Below, piece after piece: positions 1 to 11,029 of a stretch of DNA of 64,000 nt. Position 1 is the stretch's first letter. Each line of letters starts with the position of its first letter. The position numbers and the translations under genes were made by a program. The DNA is from Solanum dulcamara (Eukaryota; Streptophyta; Magnoliopsida; Solanales; Solanaceae). The stretch covers positions 12,923,256 to 12,987,255 of the forward strand of contig NC_077248.1 of assembly GCF_947179165.1 (NCBI RefSeq). Reading direction: 5' to 3'. The notes below the pieces were generated by a model, which did no database searches, was not told the DNA's origin, and saw only the letters and a program-made list of their open reading frames with translations.

Positions 1-58
1 TACTAATTAAAATTCAAAGTAAACACTCCAAAAAAAAATTAAGTAGATTCAACAAATA

Positions 59-86
59 TTTATATATATATATATATATATATATA
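59..86. repeat. (TA)n microsatellite
   Basis: An uninterrupted run of about 13 TA units in AT-rich DNA. It is simple-sequence repeat with no visible function. Confidence 0.95.
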
Positions 87-151
87 ACACCATTTACTAG
101 AAATCATGTGCCAGTGACAGGATATTATCGGAAATTTGAAAAAAAAAAAAA

Positions 152-206
152 CATAGAGCTGGAGTACTAGGCTAGTTGACAAAAATGGTAATAAGATGGA
201 GAGATG
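152..206. repeat. Dispersed repeat, copy 1 of 2 (partner near 58,354)
   Basis: Positions 171-206 match 58,372-58,406 in the same orientation with a single one-base indel, and the shared block begins with catagag in both copies. I do not recognise the sequence. It could be the core of an unnamed transposon or a relic of a segmental duplication. The rest of 1-1,035 holds only the TA run, a Stowaway end and AT-rich DNA in which I see no gene. Confidence 0.6.
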
Positions 207-219
207 ATACTTGATTCAT

Positions 220-430
220 GTTAATATGACATATTTCTTAAAGAAAATTTTAATTTAAGATATATTTATCTAAATTAATCTGATTAATGATATTTTAGAG
301 CTCAACTTTATTTAATTATTTAATATTAAGAGTCATATGAAAAAAAATCTCTTAATTTGCTAAAATAGAAAAGTAAAATAAAATATTTATTCTTAGTTTA
401 GGGAACAAGTAAAATGTAACGGAGGGAGTA
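220..430. mobile_element. Stowaway-type MITE remnant (one terminus)
   Basis: The segment ends at 417-430 with the terminal motif aacggagggagta, which is diagnostic of plant Stowaway (Tc1/mariner-derived) MITEs. The opposite ctccctccg terminus is not visible, so the left boundary is a guess. The element is non-coding and non-autonomous and was presumably mobilised in trans. Confidence 0.55.
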
Positions 431-1035
431 GATTAATTTGTTTGATTTTTTTTTAGCAATTTAAAAATAATATCATTTTTTTTATAATTCTTTAATTTTA
501 AATTTCTAACGATGTGTTTAAGGTCACAAGATTAATTAATATTTTGATATATTTTACATATCTTAAATTTAAAATCATAAAATATTGCTTTTTAAAATTT
601 TATATCAAATTTAAAATTAGATAAATAAATAAAAAGGAAAAATATAGTAATATTAGAGGTATATACTAAACCCAAACACGCACGTAAGTTATCTATATGA
701 GATAAGTGAAGTTTCGAGGAAACATCATACTAGGAAGCTTCAAATATGCCTTTTGTCTTTTTTCCTTGTTTCAACTCTTTGATAGTGAATTTATAGGTTA
801 TAGATTTTTAAAATTCTAATTTACTTAAATTATTGGGTTCTAATAAATAATTTATGCATATTTAATAATTTTTTAAAAATAAATATAAAATTTTAATTGA
901 ACTTATGAAATTCGACCGAATACATAATTTGTACACTAATTCTGCCCGCAATACAATGAAGGGCATCAATATAATGTATACATACACACATAATAAAAAC
1001 ATCTATTATATACACCCCTTCAATATTGGTAAAAT

Positions 1036-1421
1036 TATAACGATCCTTATTTTGTGATTTTTATTGATTTTTTATTTAATACTTAATTTTTATAAATAAT
1101 TTATGACTTGTGGGAATGAGTGACATGATTTTCATATTAATGAAAGGATTATTTTGTTAGTTGACTTGCTGAGTACCGTTTTGTTTGGTACTCATTCCTT
1201 ACTTCTATTAAAGAGTATTTATTGTGATATTCTGTATTTAGTAGAGACCTGTATACGTGACAATCAGGTTTTGGGGTTATTTGAGATTACCAAAGATTTT
1301 CGCTTTTGTTTATATCATCTATTGATTTCTTCCGCATTATTTTTTGCATATGTTGGGTTTAGACTGACTTGTCTTGGTGGGATAGGACAAGTGTCATCAC
1401 ACTCAGTTTTGGGTCGTGACA
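1036..1421 (+). mobile_element. Short solo LTR with 5-bp target duplication
   Basis: The segment starts tataacgatcc and ends gggtcgtgaca, a degenerate form of the TGTAACGACC...GGGTCGTGACA ends seen on other LTRs here. AAAAT occurs immediately before (1031-1035) and after (1422-1426), fitting a 5-bp target-site duplication. At 386 bp it is far shorter than the 1.8-2.3 kb relatives, so it is either internally deleted or from a compact family. The reading frame at 1154-1480 crosses its edge and is not a credible gene. Confidence 0.7.
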
Positions 1422-1489
1422 AAAATACATTGAAAACGAAGTGTACTGGGTATTTAATTAAAAGAAAAGTTAATAGTTAAAAACCTTCT

Positions 1490-3315
1490 TAAACTTGACA
1501 CACTTTATTAAATACACACCTAAACTATGAGAAGTCTTAATTACCCTCTCAAACATGGATATTTGAAACTATTTACTCCTCTAAATTATGAAAAGTCTTA
1601 ATTACCCCTTCAAACATAAATTTTTAGAATTATTTGCCCCCCCCCCAAATAAGCCATATGGTTAAAAAAATTGTTTTGTTTCAATTTATATGATTCGCTT
1701 TCCTTTTTAGTCAATCCAAAAGAAATGACACATTTTATAGCTTTAAAATTTTCATTTTACTCCTAATGAAATAATTATTACCACACAAATATTTATGACT
1801 TATTTTAAACTACATTTTTCTTAAACTTCTTTTCAGGTCAAACTACATTATATAAATAGGAACAAAAATTAATGTTTTACTAAGGGTCTGTTTGGAAAGC
1901 CACCTGGTAATTGAAATTGGTGTAATTACTAGGATAATAATTACAAGACTAGTAATTACATAACCTAACCTAATAATTACTCTGACCTATTTATTTGTCA
2001 CAATGTAATTACAAGTGTGTTGTTTGGTTGCACAAGTGTAATTACAAGATTATATTAAATTTTAAAAGTTAATTATCTAAAATTAAAAAATTATATTAGA
2101 AAAATAAGAGTATTTATTAATAATATTAAATTAAATATTTATGATAGATATTGTCTTTTGAAAATATATTAATTAGTAAACATATGTTCTTAATTAATAT
2201 GATAAAAAATCAATTTGTATTTTTAAAATTAATATATATTAATTAAATTAAACATAAGAAATTAAAACACGAACATCATGAAATGCATATTTGACAAAAA
2301 TATTAAATATTATAAATAGAATATCATAGTAAAGTTATTAAAATAATTGACAAAAAGATAATCTATCAAATCTAATTAAAAAATAAATGACTTGTAATAT
2401 GAAATATCAAGTCAATACTACTAAAAGAAATGAAACTAAAAATATAACATAAGTTCTAAATTCAAAATAAAAATTTAACGTAATACTCTTATGTCAAATT
2501 TCAACATAACGTACATAAATATGATTTAAAAGGAAAAAAACGTAAGTATATAACTTTATTAAAAAATAAATTCAATTTTAATTTAAAATTAGAATATTAA
2601 TAAAATCATGCTAATGAAAAAAATAAACATAGAATAAATAAATAAAATAAAATAATATGAAAATTGCATGGAGTCACATGAAGTAAATGTTGAGAATGAG
2701 AAGGAAATGATAAATAAATATTATAAAATAAAAATATTTTAAAAAAAATATTAGAATAATAAAAATAAAAAGAATTTAAAATAATAGAAATAAAAAAAAT
2801 AAATTAGAACGAAAAAATAAAAAGTGAAATAAAAGAAAGAAATTTAAAAGTAATCAGCACGTAATTACACCATGTAATTACTAGCAATTCACAATCCCCC
2901 TGTGAATTGGAGAGTGTACTTACACCTTGCCAATTACACCCAATTACGTGCTGACGAAGTAATTACCTGGCCAACCAAATAGGTCAGACAGTGTAATTAC
3001 ACCAAATCACACTAAATCTAATTACCAGGATGACTTTTCAAACAGACCCTAAATATAGAAATGTGTCATTTCTTTAAGAATTGTCTAAAATAGAAAGTGA
3101 GTCATATAAATTTGGCATACTAATTTTTTTGTGCCTTGTGACATATTAGGGGTAAATAGTTTCAAAAATTCATGTTTGAGAGAGTAATTAAGATTTTTCA
3201 TAGTTCGGGGGGTGGGGGAGGGTTAAAAAGTTTTAAGAATTTATGTTTGAGGGGATAATTAAAACTTCTTATAGTATAAGTGTGTATTTAATAAAAGAAA
3301 AAATTACTTAACTAC
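1490..3315. mobile_element. Large palindromic (foldback/MULE-like) element
   Basis: The left arm (about 1505-1745) and right arm (about 3053-3295) are imperfect inverted copies. Both contain a 15-bp block ttattaaatacacac (inverted on the right), two cycles of a motif like aagtcttaattacccctcaaaca, and a Stowaway-like block starting tttcaatttatatga. Long inverted arms suggest a foldback or Mutator-like non-autonomous element. The centre is occupied by a later Tourist insertion. Exact termini and a target duplication are not resolved, and no coding capacity is seen. Confidence 0.6.
1884..3049. mobile_element. Tourist-like (PIF/Harbinger) element, 1,166 bp, TSD TAA
   Basis: The terminal inverted repeat begins gggtctgtttggaaag and is mirrored by cttttcaaacagaccc at the right end. 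TAA flanks both sides (1881-1883 and 3050-3052), the TWA target expected for PIF/Harbinger. The termini are followed by repeated gtaattac motifs, present at both ends as subterminal repeats. The interior is AT-rich without a transposase reading frame, so this is a long non-autonomous element. It sits inside the palindromic element at 1490-3315 and is therefore younger. Confidence 0.85.
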
Positions 3316-4480
3316 TGTAACGACCTTTTATTTCATAAAAGACTCATTTCGTAAATTTGTAATGAGTATTTTGGACTTTTCGATAGCTTCAGTTAATTAG
3401 TTAAGGGGTAAATTTAAATAACTAATTTAATTAGTGGGCTAAATTGATATATTATTCAATACTCTATACCACTTATCCCATATTTATTAAAATAAAGTGG
3501 AATAGGATTTAATATTTTAACTGTCCACTGCTACACAAAACTGTAACGAGAAAAGAGAGAAGACGAGAACATACCTGCAGACGACGGAAGCAGCCCAAAC
3601 TGCTTCAGGTAACCACCGAAATCCCTGTAATGTTATAAAGTTATATTAGTATATTGTATTGTTGAATTGAGGGAAAAAGAATGGAAATTTCAAGAAATTT
3701 TAGGTGATAAATTGGTCACTGTTCGTTTTTGGTTTTAGAAAGGGATAAGTTTTAGTTTTCTTTATTAGGAATAATTGAGGCAAGGATTAAGTTATTGGAA
3801 TTGACATATATACAATATAAGATAGGTATTGGTTCTACGAATTCCCTCTTGCTGCGTTATTAAGTCATAGTTAATTTTGGTTTTAACTTATTCTATTAAT
3901 TATCATATTATGATTCAAGTTTTGATATATTGGGATAAGTAATTAAGTAATAGGTATATTGTATTATATAAATGCTATTAGTATTATATTATATGAAAGA
4001 ATTGAGACTTAACCCTTGCTTAAGATTTAGGAATATGCGACTTGAGGTGTTAGTTGATATCAAAATTTAGGAATTTGATTATAGATTTGGATGAGTTATT
4101 GAGTCTAGGTTAAATATATATATAATATTGGTGTCTATGGGTTCGTTTGCTTACGAATATTATATACTTGATAGATTGGAAATGTGAGGCATCAAAGAAA
4201 GGGAAATCACCGATGAATTAGCGTGCTTGACTTCGGTTCTTCGGTTGAGGTAGGTTATTATTTTATTCTATATCATAGATAGAGCAATTGATAGACATTG
4301 AATAATGTGTGAAGTTTACTATACATTTAATTATTGTGGTTTGGATGGTCGGTATGTTGTTGTGATTAGTCTGAAATTCTAAGATTGTGAAATTCATAAT
4401 CTTGAACTTGCCCTATCAAAAATGATGCCTTGAATAAAGAAGGCTTGATGAAATATTGTTAACGAAGTGAAATGTAATAA

Positions 4481-4699
4481 CACAACAATAACAACCCAGT
4501 GAAATTCCACAACGTGGGGGCTGGGGAGGGTAAAGTGTACGCAGACCTTACTCCTATCAAGATAGGACGACTATTTCTGAGAGACCCTGGGCTCAATAGA
4601 CTCGTAAAAAAAGGTCAGATAAGGCTAAGAAGTTCAAAGCGATATGGGAAAGCAAATAACGAAAGTGACACAGATAAAATAGATAATAACAGAATGGAC
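4481..4699 (-). mobile_element. 5'-truncated RTE-type LINE 3' end with TTG tail
   Basis: On the minus strand this ends in a TTG-type tail (acaataacaaccc on the plus strand). It matches the 3' end of the RTE LINE at 47,872-50,278, including the block around gtacgcagacctta and the downstream AT-rich part. It is flanked by an 8-bp direct repeat, TGTAATAA (4473-4480 and 4700-4707). Because the match extends beyond the segment shared with short SINEs, I read it as a LINE 3' fragment made by abortive target-primed reverse transcription. Confidence 0.75.
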
Positions 4700-4730
4700 T
4701 GTAATAATAAAGAATGATAAATTAATTATA

Positions 4731-4862
4731 TTTGGATCGGGTGTCACATTCCGACATAATATATTTGGATCGGGTGTCACATTCCGACATGGTATATTTA
4801 GATCGGGTGTCATATTTCGGCACGGTATATTTGAATCGGGTGTCACGTTTCGGCACGGTAAT
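4731..4862 (+). repeat. Four-unit 33-bp tandem array inside an LTR
   Basis: Four head-to-tail units of 33 bp share the core gatcgggtgtcac followed by a ccgaca or cggcac block. Equivalent four-unit arrays occur in five other LTRs in this window. It could be a repeated promoter or enhancer module, but that is inference. Confidence 0.85.
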
Positions 4863-5007
4863 ATTAAAGGAAAACAACTTAAAATGACTTAATGCTACCC
4901 AACCTCCAATAACTCATTACCCAAAAGAGCGTGATGTAGAGGCCTGAGTTCTCATGTGTGATCTTGATATTGTTGATTGGTTATATAATTGTTCATTGCG
5001 TTGTCAC

Positions 5008-5036
5008 TTGATCTTGATCTTGATCTTGATCTTGTT
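5008..5036. repeat. (TTGATC)n hexanucleotide microsatellite
   Basis: About 4.5 perfect copies of ttgatc lie within the LTR. No function is implied. Confidence 0.9.
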
Positions 5037-5639
5037 GGTTGCCACCTGTTAAGTGCTATGGTTGATTTTCCGCTATTACTTTATGCATATTGATTTTTAT
5101 TTTGAGTCGGCCGATGATACCTACTCAGTAGATGTTGTTCTGTACTGACCCCTACTTGTATTTTTTTCTTTGTTTTATTTTGTGGAGTGCAGCGAGTGTT
5201 CCATCGACTTCGATTCGACCTCACCTCTAGTCAGTCTCCAGTTCATCAGATTGCAGGGTGAGCTATCCTTTTAGCTCATGATGGATTTTCTCGGTCATGG
5301 CATTATATCCTTTGTTTTCGGACACGTTATGTGTATTATTTTTTTTGGTGTTTGATATTTCAGACTTAGTTTTAAAATTTAGATGTCCTTTATGTGATGA
5401 CTTTCAGATTTTGGTGAATGTTACATAATAGATTTTAGTGGCTTTTGTTATGTCTTACTTTAATAAGGTTTGAGCTTCCGCATTATTATCGTGGTTTATA
5501 AGTTGAATCGTTAATGTAAGTTGGGGTTTGTATCGTTGGTTCTCCTACTTAGGAGGTCAAGTGTGGGTGCCGCTCATGGTCCATTTTGGATCGTGACTTT
5601 TTTCATCATATTTTCTATTTTTCCTACTGTTTGAATCAA

Positions 5640-7260
5640 ATATAAAAAATTCCTTCTTTTGCTCCCATCATTCCCTTTTTCAAATACATCAATTCGAAAT
5701 ATCATACCATTGATTTTCCTCTTTTTTTTCACGCCACAAATCTCTCAACAATTACGTCCATTAATCTATTTTTGAATTTCAAATCTTTTCTCTTTTCAAC
5801 TAATGATTTCAAGTTATTCAAGAGGTAGATCTCGTTTCATCACTTTAGTTTTTTTTTTTAAAAAAATACTTTTAGTTTTTTCATCTTAAAAAATTGCTGA
5901 TACATATGAGATGAAAGTTGATTTTTGGTGTTCATCTTTTTGTGATACATATAGGTTCACATTTTTAATGTATTTAATTATTTTTGTTTTTTAAATTAAT
6001 GTTTAATGCATTTGTTTCAACATTATGATACATTACATTTGAATTGTGTTTTCTAGATGGATAATTTTATCATGATACATTACTTTTTATGTATCTTGTT
6101 TGAATTGTTAAGTACTGTATTTTTACTAGATACATTAAATAGGTAATTGTTGCCCATAAGATGTTATATTTGAGAAATTACGTATCAGATACATTTATTA
6201 CAAATTCAAATTTATGTATCATGTGCAAACTCCTATATATCAGAAAAACATTACCAACAAAAAATCAAAAAGAAAAATCAATCAGTTGCTCTATCAATGT
6301 TATGTCATATAGATAACTATAAATATGATACAAACTGATATTGTTATAAAAATATTAGTATTTATATATCAACAATTATATTTGATAATGTCTACAAATA
6401 CATAACCTTCTAGTTGAATAAGTTTAGGTATATGTATCTGATAGTAAAGAATAACGAAATTTGTAATAGTTATGTATAAAATACATAACTATGAACATGA
6501 TACATACTAATATGTATTTTAATAAATTAAGGTTATATATCAAAATTAATATTTGAACACAATACATTGTGCATGATAAAAATGTAATGTATCATAATAT
6601 TGAAACGAATGCATTATACATTAATTTAAGAAAGAAAAACAACTGAATACATTAAAAATCTGAACCTATATGTATCACAAAAAGATGAACAACAAAAAAT
6701 AAAAAAAAATCAACAATCTGATTTGTTGAAGCAAAAAAACGTGATGACGAAAACCTTCTACAGTTTCTTCTTTGCTCTGTATCAACCTCGGTAACTTTTT
6801 TTCACTTTCAACAATAGTGTCATCCATGGATTTTGACTCAGAGCCCTTACTGCGGCCACCAACAACTCTACTTTTTTCCCTCCTTTTTGGTTTTTTTTTT
6901 CTGCAGTCGATTTTTGAAGTCGAAGATGTATCCTTCTTCAACTAATTGAGTAATTACAATACTAAAAGATAGAGCATCATCCATATGTATCAGAAATTTG
7001 TAGATGAAAAAGCTATTTTTTTTTAAAAAAATGATAACTGATGACTAGAAAGAAAAAAATGAAAGAAGAGGAGGAAGAAAAATTGTTATGGGATAGATTG
7101 GGGAGAAGAAAATTTAAAATTTGAATTGTTTGAAGTTTCTAAAATTTTGAGAGAGATTGATATCAATTTTTTTTGCGTGATTTGTGGCACTAACATTTAA
7201 TTTTACCTTTTATTTCCCTTTTAAGTTCAACAAGATGTATCAACATTTATGTATCTGGAT
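5640..7260. mobile_element. Long inverted-repeat element rich in ATGTATC
   Basis: The best-matched arms are about 5925-6040 and 6580-6693, inverted copies including gttcatctttttgtgatac and its reverse complement. A weaker outer pair (about 5850-5920 and 6985-7050) extends the palindrome. The right arm holds about 270 bp absent from the left, including an 88-codon minus-strand reading frame (6675-6941) that resembles no family I know. The motif tgatacat/atgtatca recurs throughout. The structure fits a MULE-like or foldback element, but the outer ends and target duplication are not resolved. Confidence 0.5.
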
Positions 7261-8485
7261 GAGACAAATTTAAAAGAATTTTTGTAAAATAGTAAATGAT
7301 AGAAATAAAATACAATTTATTCCTTACACGTGATTCATAAAAATTATACTTAATAAAATGTATCAAGTTTAAGAACTTTTAACTATTAACTAAAAAAAAA
7401 GAAAAGTGTAGGAGTAACGTTATTGGTTGCTCAATTAATGTGATCCCGAAATTTCCACCACATTTATAGATAATTACTGTGGGAATTCCCATGGCCACTC
7501 GGACAGATAACTTTTCGATAAAAAATTATATTGTACATAATTATTTTTTAAATTCTTTTATGTATATATATAACTTTTGAATTTTTTAAACATAAAATTA
7601 AAAGTTGACTTAGTGATGTAAAGGGTTCAAAATTCATCTTGAGGTTCCAAACTTAAATATCAAGCACTATATTTTTAATTTTAAAACTCCTTAATAAAAA
7701 TTCTAAATTCGCCATTATTACTCAATAAGCTTACTTCCACAAAAATAGCAAAGAAAAGAGAAAAGAAGTGCGAAGGAAGATCACAGTGTGAAGATTTTCT
7801 TTATTCAATTATTATCAAAGTTTTATTAATTAATTGTTTATGTATAGTAGTAACCTTTTTAGCATGCCTTTATTTAATTATAATGTAAGTTTGTACGTAG
7901 GCATGCGCGTATATATGTTTTGTGACACATCACGAGAATTCAATTTTTTTTATATCCTTTCCACAATATTTCTGGAAGGTATTTTTATAAGAAAATATAT
8001 TTTATTTTTAAAATTATACAATGCATATTATTTTCAATACATTAAATTATAAAAAACATATAAAAAATAATATTTGCATTATTAATATATTTTATTCCAC
8101 ATTATTCTAATACACGGTTTCAAACAATCCCTTATGGAATAGTGAAGTACCTTTAATTTATTCTTTTTGCTTATGTACTAGATTTCTTCACTAATTAAAG
8201 TAGCAAATTATGACAACAATCTTGACTTTTTGTCCAGCATTGTGCATGTGATTTAGAGGCATGCACGTACCAAGATTAACATTGTAGATGTGAACCACAA
8301 ATATATGCATGCAGTCCAATTTAGTGGAAGAAAAAATTAAATAATCTGACAATATCATTCTTGAAAAATTTAAGTGACCCATTTAACACCCATACTTGTA
8401 TTCTCTCAAGCTGCAAACTTTGGTCCTGCAATTTATGTGAATACATATGCCCCATATTTTTTTTTGGTGTATTATACCTAAATTC
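7261..8485. other. AT-rich intergenic DNA, no gene seen
   Basis: Short reading frames occur on both strands (for example 72 codons at 7834-8052), but none shows a domain, compositional bias or splice context that would make it credible. I see no repeat or RNA gene here. Confidence 0.6.
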
Positions 8486-8489
8486 ATAA

Positions 8490-8815
8490 TGATTCGTACC
8501 AATTATACTTTATTCCTATTTTTTAAAAAATTACTCAAAATTTCTTCTTTTTGGTCATTTTCGGATACATCACATACGTCTTGAAAGTGATGTCTGACTG
8601 ATACATCACGTGAAGTGATCCGATGTGCTGATATATGATCGATACATTGAGTAAAGTGATGTATCCGACTTTTTGATACATTTGCGTAAAGTGATGTATC
8701 CGACCAATACATTACATACAGTGATGTATCAGAGAATAGGAAAGAGAATGGATTTTTGTATTTTTTCAAAATTTTAGAGAATATAGTAAAATAAGTTGTG
8801 TAATTAGGTAATTTT
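8490..8815 (-). mobile_element. MITE-like family with palindromic tandem core, copy 1
   Basis: The reverse complement aligns along its whole length with 55,632-55,992. Shared features are a leader ending in ctctttcctattctctgatac, a core of several imperfectly palindromic units of the type gatacatcactttacgtgatgtatc, and a trailer containing aaaaataggaata. Copies in opposite orientations about 47 kb apart indicate a dispersed mobile family. It has no coding capacity and I could not identify its termini. Confidence 0.65.
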
Positions 8816-8854
8816 TTCTATTTTTTTAGTATGGTGCAATTTTAAATTGGTCCT

Positions 8855-10667
8855 TGTCACGACCCCAACCTGCGGTAATCGGTAACCACTCTAACCCTCT
8901 GGTGGGAGTGTTACAGCCCAACTAACAACAATTGTAAGATGTAAACAACTTTAAAGATACGGAAACAAGTTTAAATCAATAAGAACTATTGAATTCCCAT
9001 AAACTCAGAAAATAATCTAGACATTAACTTAACATGCAGAAAAACATCTTAGAAACTAAAAGTCATCGTACCAAAATTTTAAAACTAAACAAGTCTAGAA
9101 TGGGAGTGCAACTCCCAATAGAAAAACCAGTAATGAATAAACTATTATCTAAACATCTAAGCCCTAGAAAAAAAGGACTAGAAATAAAGATAAAGTCCAC
9201 GGCAGCCTGAAAGAATAACTCACCCTTGAACTCGAACACAACTCCTCCTCTAGGAGAGGTCTCTCCACAACCGGCTGAATATGCCCTGTACAAAACAAAA
9301 GACAGAGCAAATATAGTATCAGTAAACAAAATCAACAGTGTACTGGTAGGATCATGCGGCTAGCCAGTAAGCGGATCATGAACAAGTAAACTCAACATAA
9401 TAAGCACATATATACATAATAACTTAACTAGTGTCATCTCAAAAAATATTCAGCAAGATCACAATTCAACCACCTTAAAATCATATAACTTTATATAAGG
9501 GTCCTCTCATGGGACCTACAAACACTCAACCTATGTCGGAACGTAACACCTGGTCCAAAGTTTGTGTCGGAATGTGACACTCGATACAAATATGTATCAG
9601 AACGTGACACCCAATCTAATTTATGTGTCGGAATGTGACACCCGATCCAACATATAAAACAACCACAAATACATTCAATACTCCACATCATGTTACCAAG
9701 AACAAATTCATCATAAAACAGGCCATCAAGTGATCATTTCACATAAAATCTAGCATGTTTCCCTATTCATATACATATAAGCATACCATGAAGCAATTTA
9801 GCAAGTACATGAAACACATATGAGAAATCGAATCATCATCTACCTCGAATTCGAGCTTCAACAACCTTAAAGTGCCCGAGCCCTCCCTTTCTGGGTTCGT
9901 TCCGTTCGTTCTTGGTCTAGAAATAGTAAATATGTATAAAGGATCAATAAAATGGCCTAACTATCAAAACAATTAACACAATTCTCATCCTAGGCCAAAC
10001 CCGTAATCCTAGTCCCACCCTAGGGCTATTTTTCCACTCTTACCCACATGCTAAAACCCTCCCATAATGATCACCCATCCTAATTTGTGAGTATTAGGAA
10101 TCGAAGGATGAATTTAGGGAGTAAAATCTTTACCCTAAGTTGAAACTCCATAAAAAATTGATGAAAATCTTCCTAGGTCACCTTCTCTCATTTTAGGAAC
10201 CGTTTTTACAGAAAGACACCATTTCTGGGTTTTTTCCCGACTTAAGTCACGACTGTCCCACTCTGGAGGGACCCATCCCACTCTGGAGGTAGTAATACCG
10301 CTCTGGCGGGATATGCAAAAATAGTGAACTCAGAATTTGAGTTCCAAGCTCCCATTTCACAACACACCTCTTCCTAAAGACGTATTAAATTATACCCTTC
10401 ATGCCAAGTCCAATTTTGAGAGTTTTACTCGCCCAAATGTGATTTCGCAAAGATGTAAATGCTTTGTATTATCTTGGTTATCAGTTTACTGATCAAGTTA
10501 GATATTCAATCCCCTACCATTCAGAAGGTCATCCTAGACCTCACCTGACTCAAAATTTATCTAAGTCTGGCCTAGGCTAATTTTTTCTGAAGTTACTACC
10601 CGAAGTTTTTCTGGCCCAAAATCTTTCTCCATTTGCTTATCCATAATGACAGAGACAGGTCGTTATA
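8855..10667 (-). mobile_element. Gypsy element A, 3' LTR (1.8 kb)
   Basis: On the minus strand it begins with a degenerate TGTAACGACC (10,658-10,667) and ends in GGGGTCGTGACA (8855-8866). Its 1,813 bp match the 1,815-bp LTR at 14,849-16,663 along their whole length. It carries the four-unit array (9531-9650) and a GC-hairpin cluster (10,257-10,311). The pol C-terminus starts just beyond its high-coordinate edge, which identifies it as the 3' LTR of a minus-strand element. Confidence 0.85.
9531..9650 (-). repeat. Four-unit array in LTR A
   Basis: Four units of about 30 bp follow the pattern tgtgtcggaa-ygtgacacccgatccaa, the reverse complement of the units at 4731-4862. Confidence 0.85.
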
Positions 10668-11029
10668 ATAGATATCAATTTACCCATCACTCATCCCCGA
10701 GTGACTAACTAGGGAAAACAGGGCTAAAATAGAGATAGAGTTGTACCTGTTTCAGCAAACAGTTGAGGATACTTGTCTCACATGTCTTTTTCAGTCTCTC
10801 AAGTAGCTTTCTCTACCGAACGATGTTTCCATTGCACTTTAACCATATTAATCTCTTTAGTCCTCAAATTTCAGACATCATGATCAAGGATTGCAACTGG
10901 TTCCTCTTTATATTGGAGTTCTTTGTCTAACAATACTGAGTCCCATTTAATAATGTAGTCCTCATCCCTATAGTACTTTTTTAGCATAGACACATAGAAC
11001 ATCGGGTGTATCCCTGACAAGCTAGGTGG
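10668..11029 (-). pseudogene. Gypsy element A, C-terminus of pol (chromodomain-like tail)
   Basis: The minus-strand translation contains the C-terminal signature of Del/Tekay-type chromovirus polyproteins: a kVQWKHRSVE-like segment followed by a kYPQLF-like end. The segment is a single exon interrupted at 11,030 by a solo LTR, after which pol resumes at 13,688. The known role of such a tail is to direct integration to particular chromatin. Stops and frameshifts make it non-functional. Confidence 0.7.

Larger units (their letters stand above)
3316..5598 (+). mobile_element. LTR of a Ty3/gypsy-type element, no internal region attached
   Basis: It starts TGTAACGACC and ends ggatcgtgac, the terminal pair typical of this LTR group. 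Without a 227-bp RTE insertion it would be about 2.06 kb, close to the LTR at 59,674. It contains the four-unit 33-bp array at 4731-4862 and the downstream layout shared with the other LTRs (a tactcagta segment, then a gcagggtgagcta segment). No matching 5-bp duplication is evident (actac on the left, a T run on the right), so it may be a truncation or recombination product and not a clean solo LTR. Confidence 0.65.

Noticed and set aside
1154..1480. 108-codon open frame as a possible gene
   Set aside because: It starts inside a solo LTR and crosses its right edge and target duplication. There is no domain or splice context.
4499..4717. Open frame starting in the TTG-tail region
   Set aside because: It is the antisense of a non-coding RTE 3' UTR. 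Similar accidental frames appear at 47,806 and 51,309 over the same repeat.
6675..6941. 88-codon basic minus-strand frame
   Set aside because: It lies in one arm of an inverted-repeat element, with composition driven by poly-A/T and no recognisable domain. I mention it only within that element.
7834..8052. 72-codon Phe/Tyr-rich frame as a small membrane protein
   Set aside because: The composition follows local AT content. No homologous motif, promoter or splice support is visible.
8570..8740. Regularly spaced palindromic repeats resembling a CRISPR array
   Set aside because: The genome is plant nuclear, the linkers are only a few bases long and vary in length, there are no cas genes, and a second inverted copy at 55,730-55,930 shows a dispersed transposon-like family.
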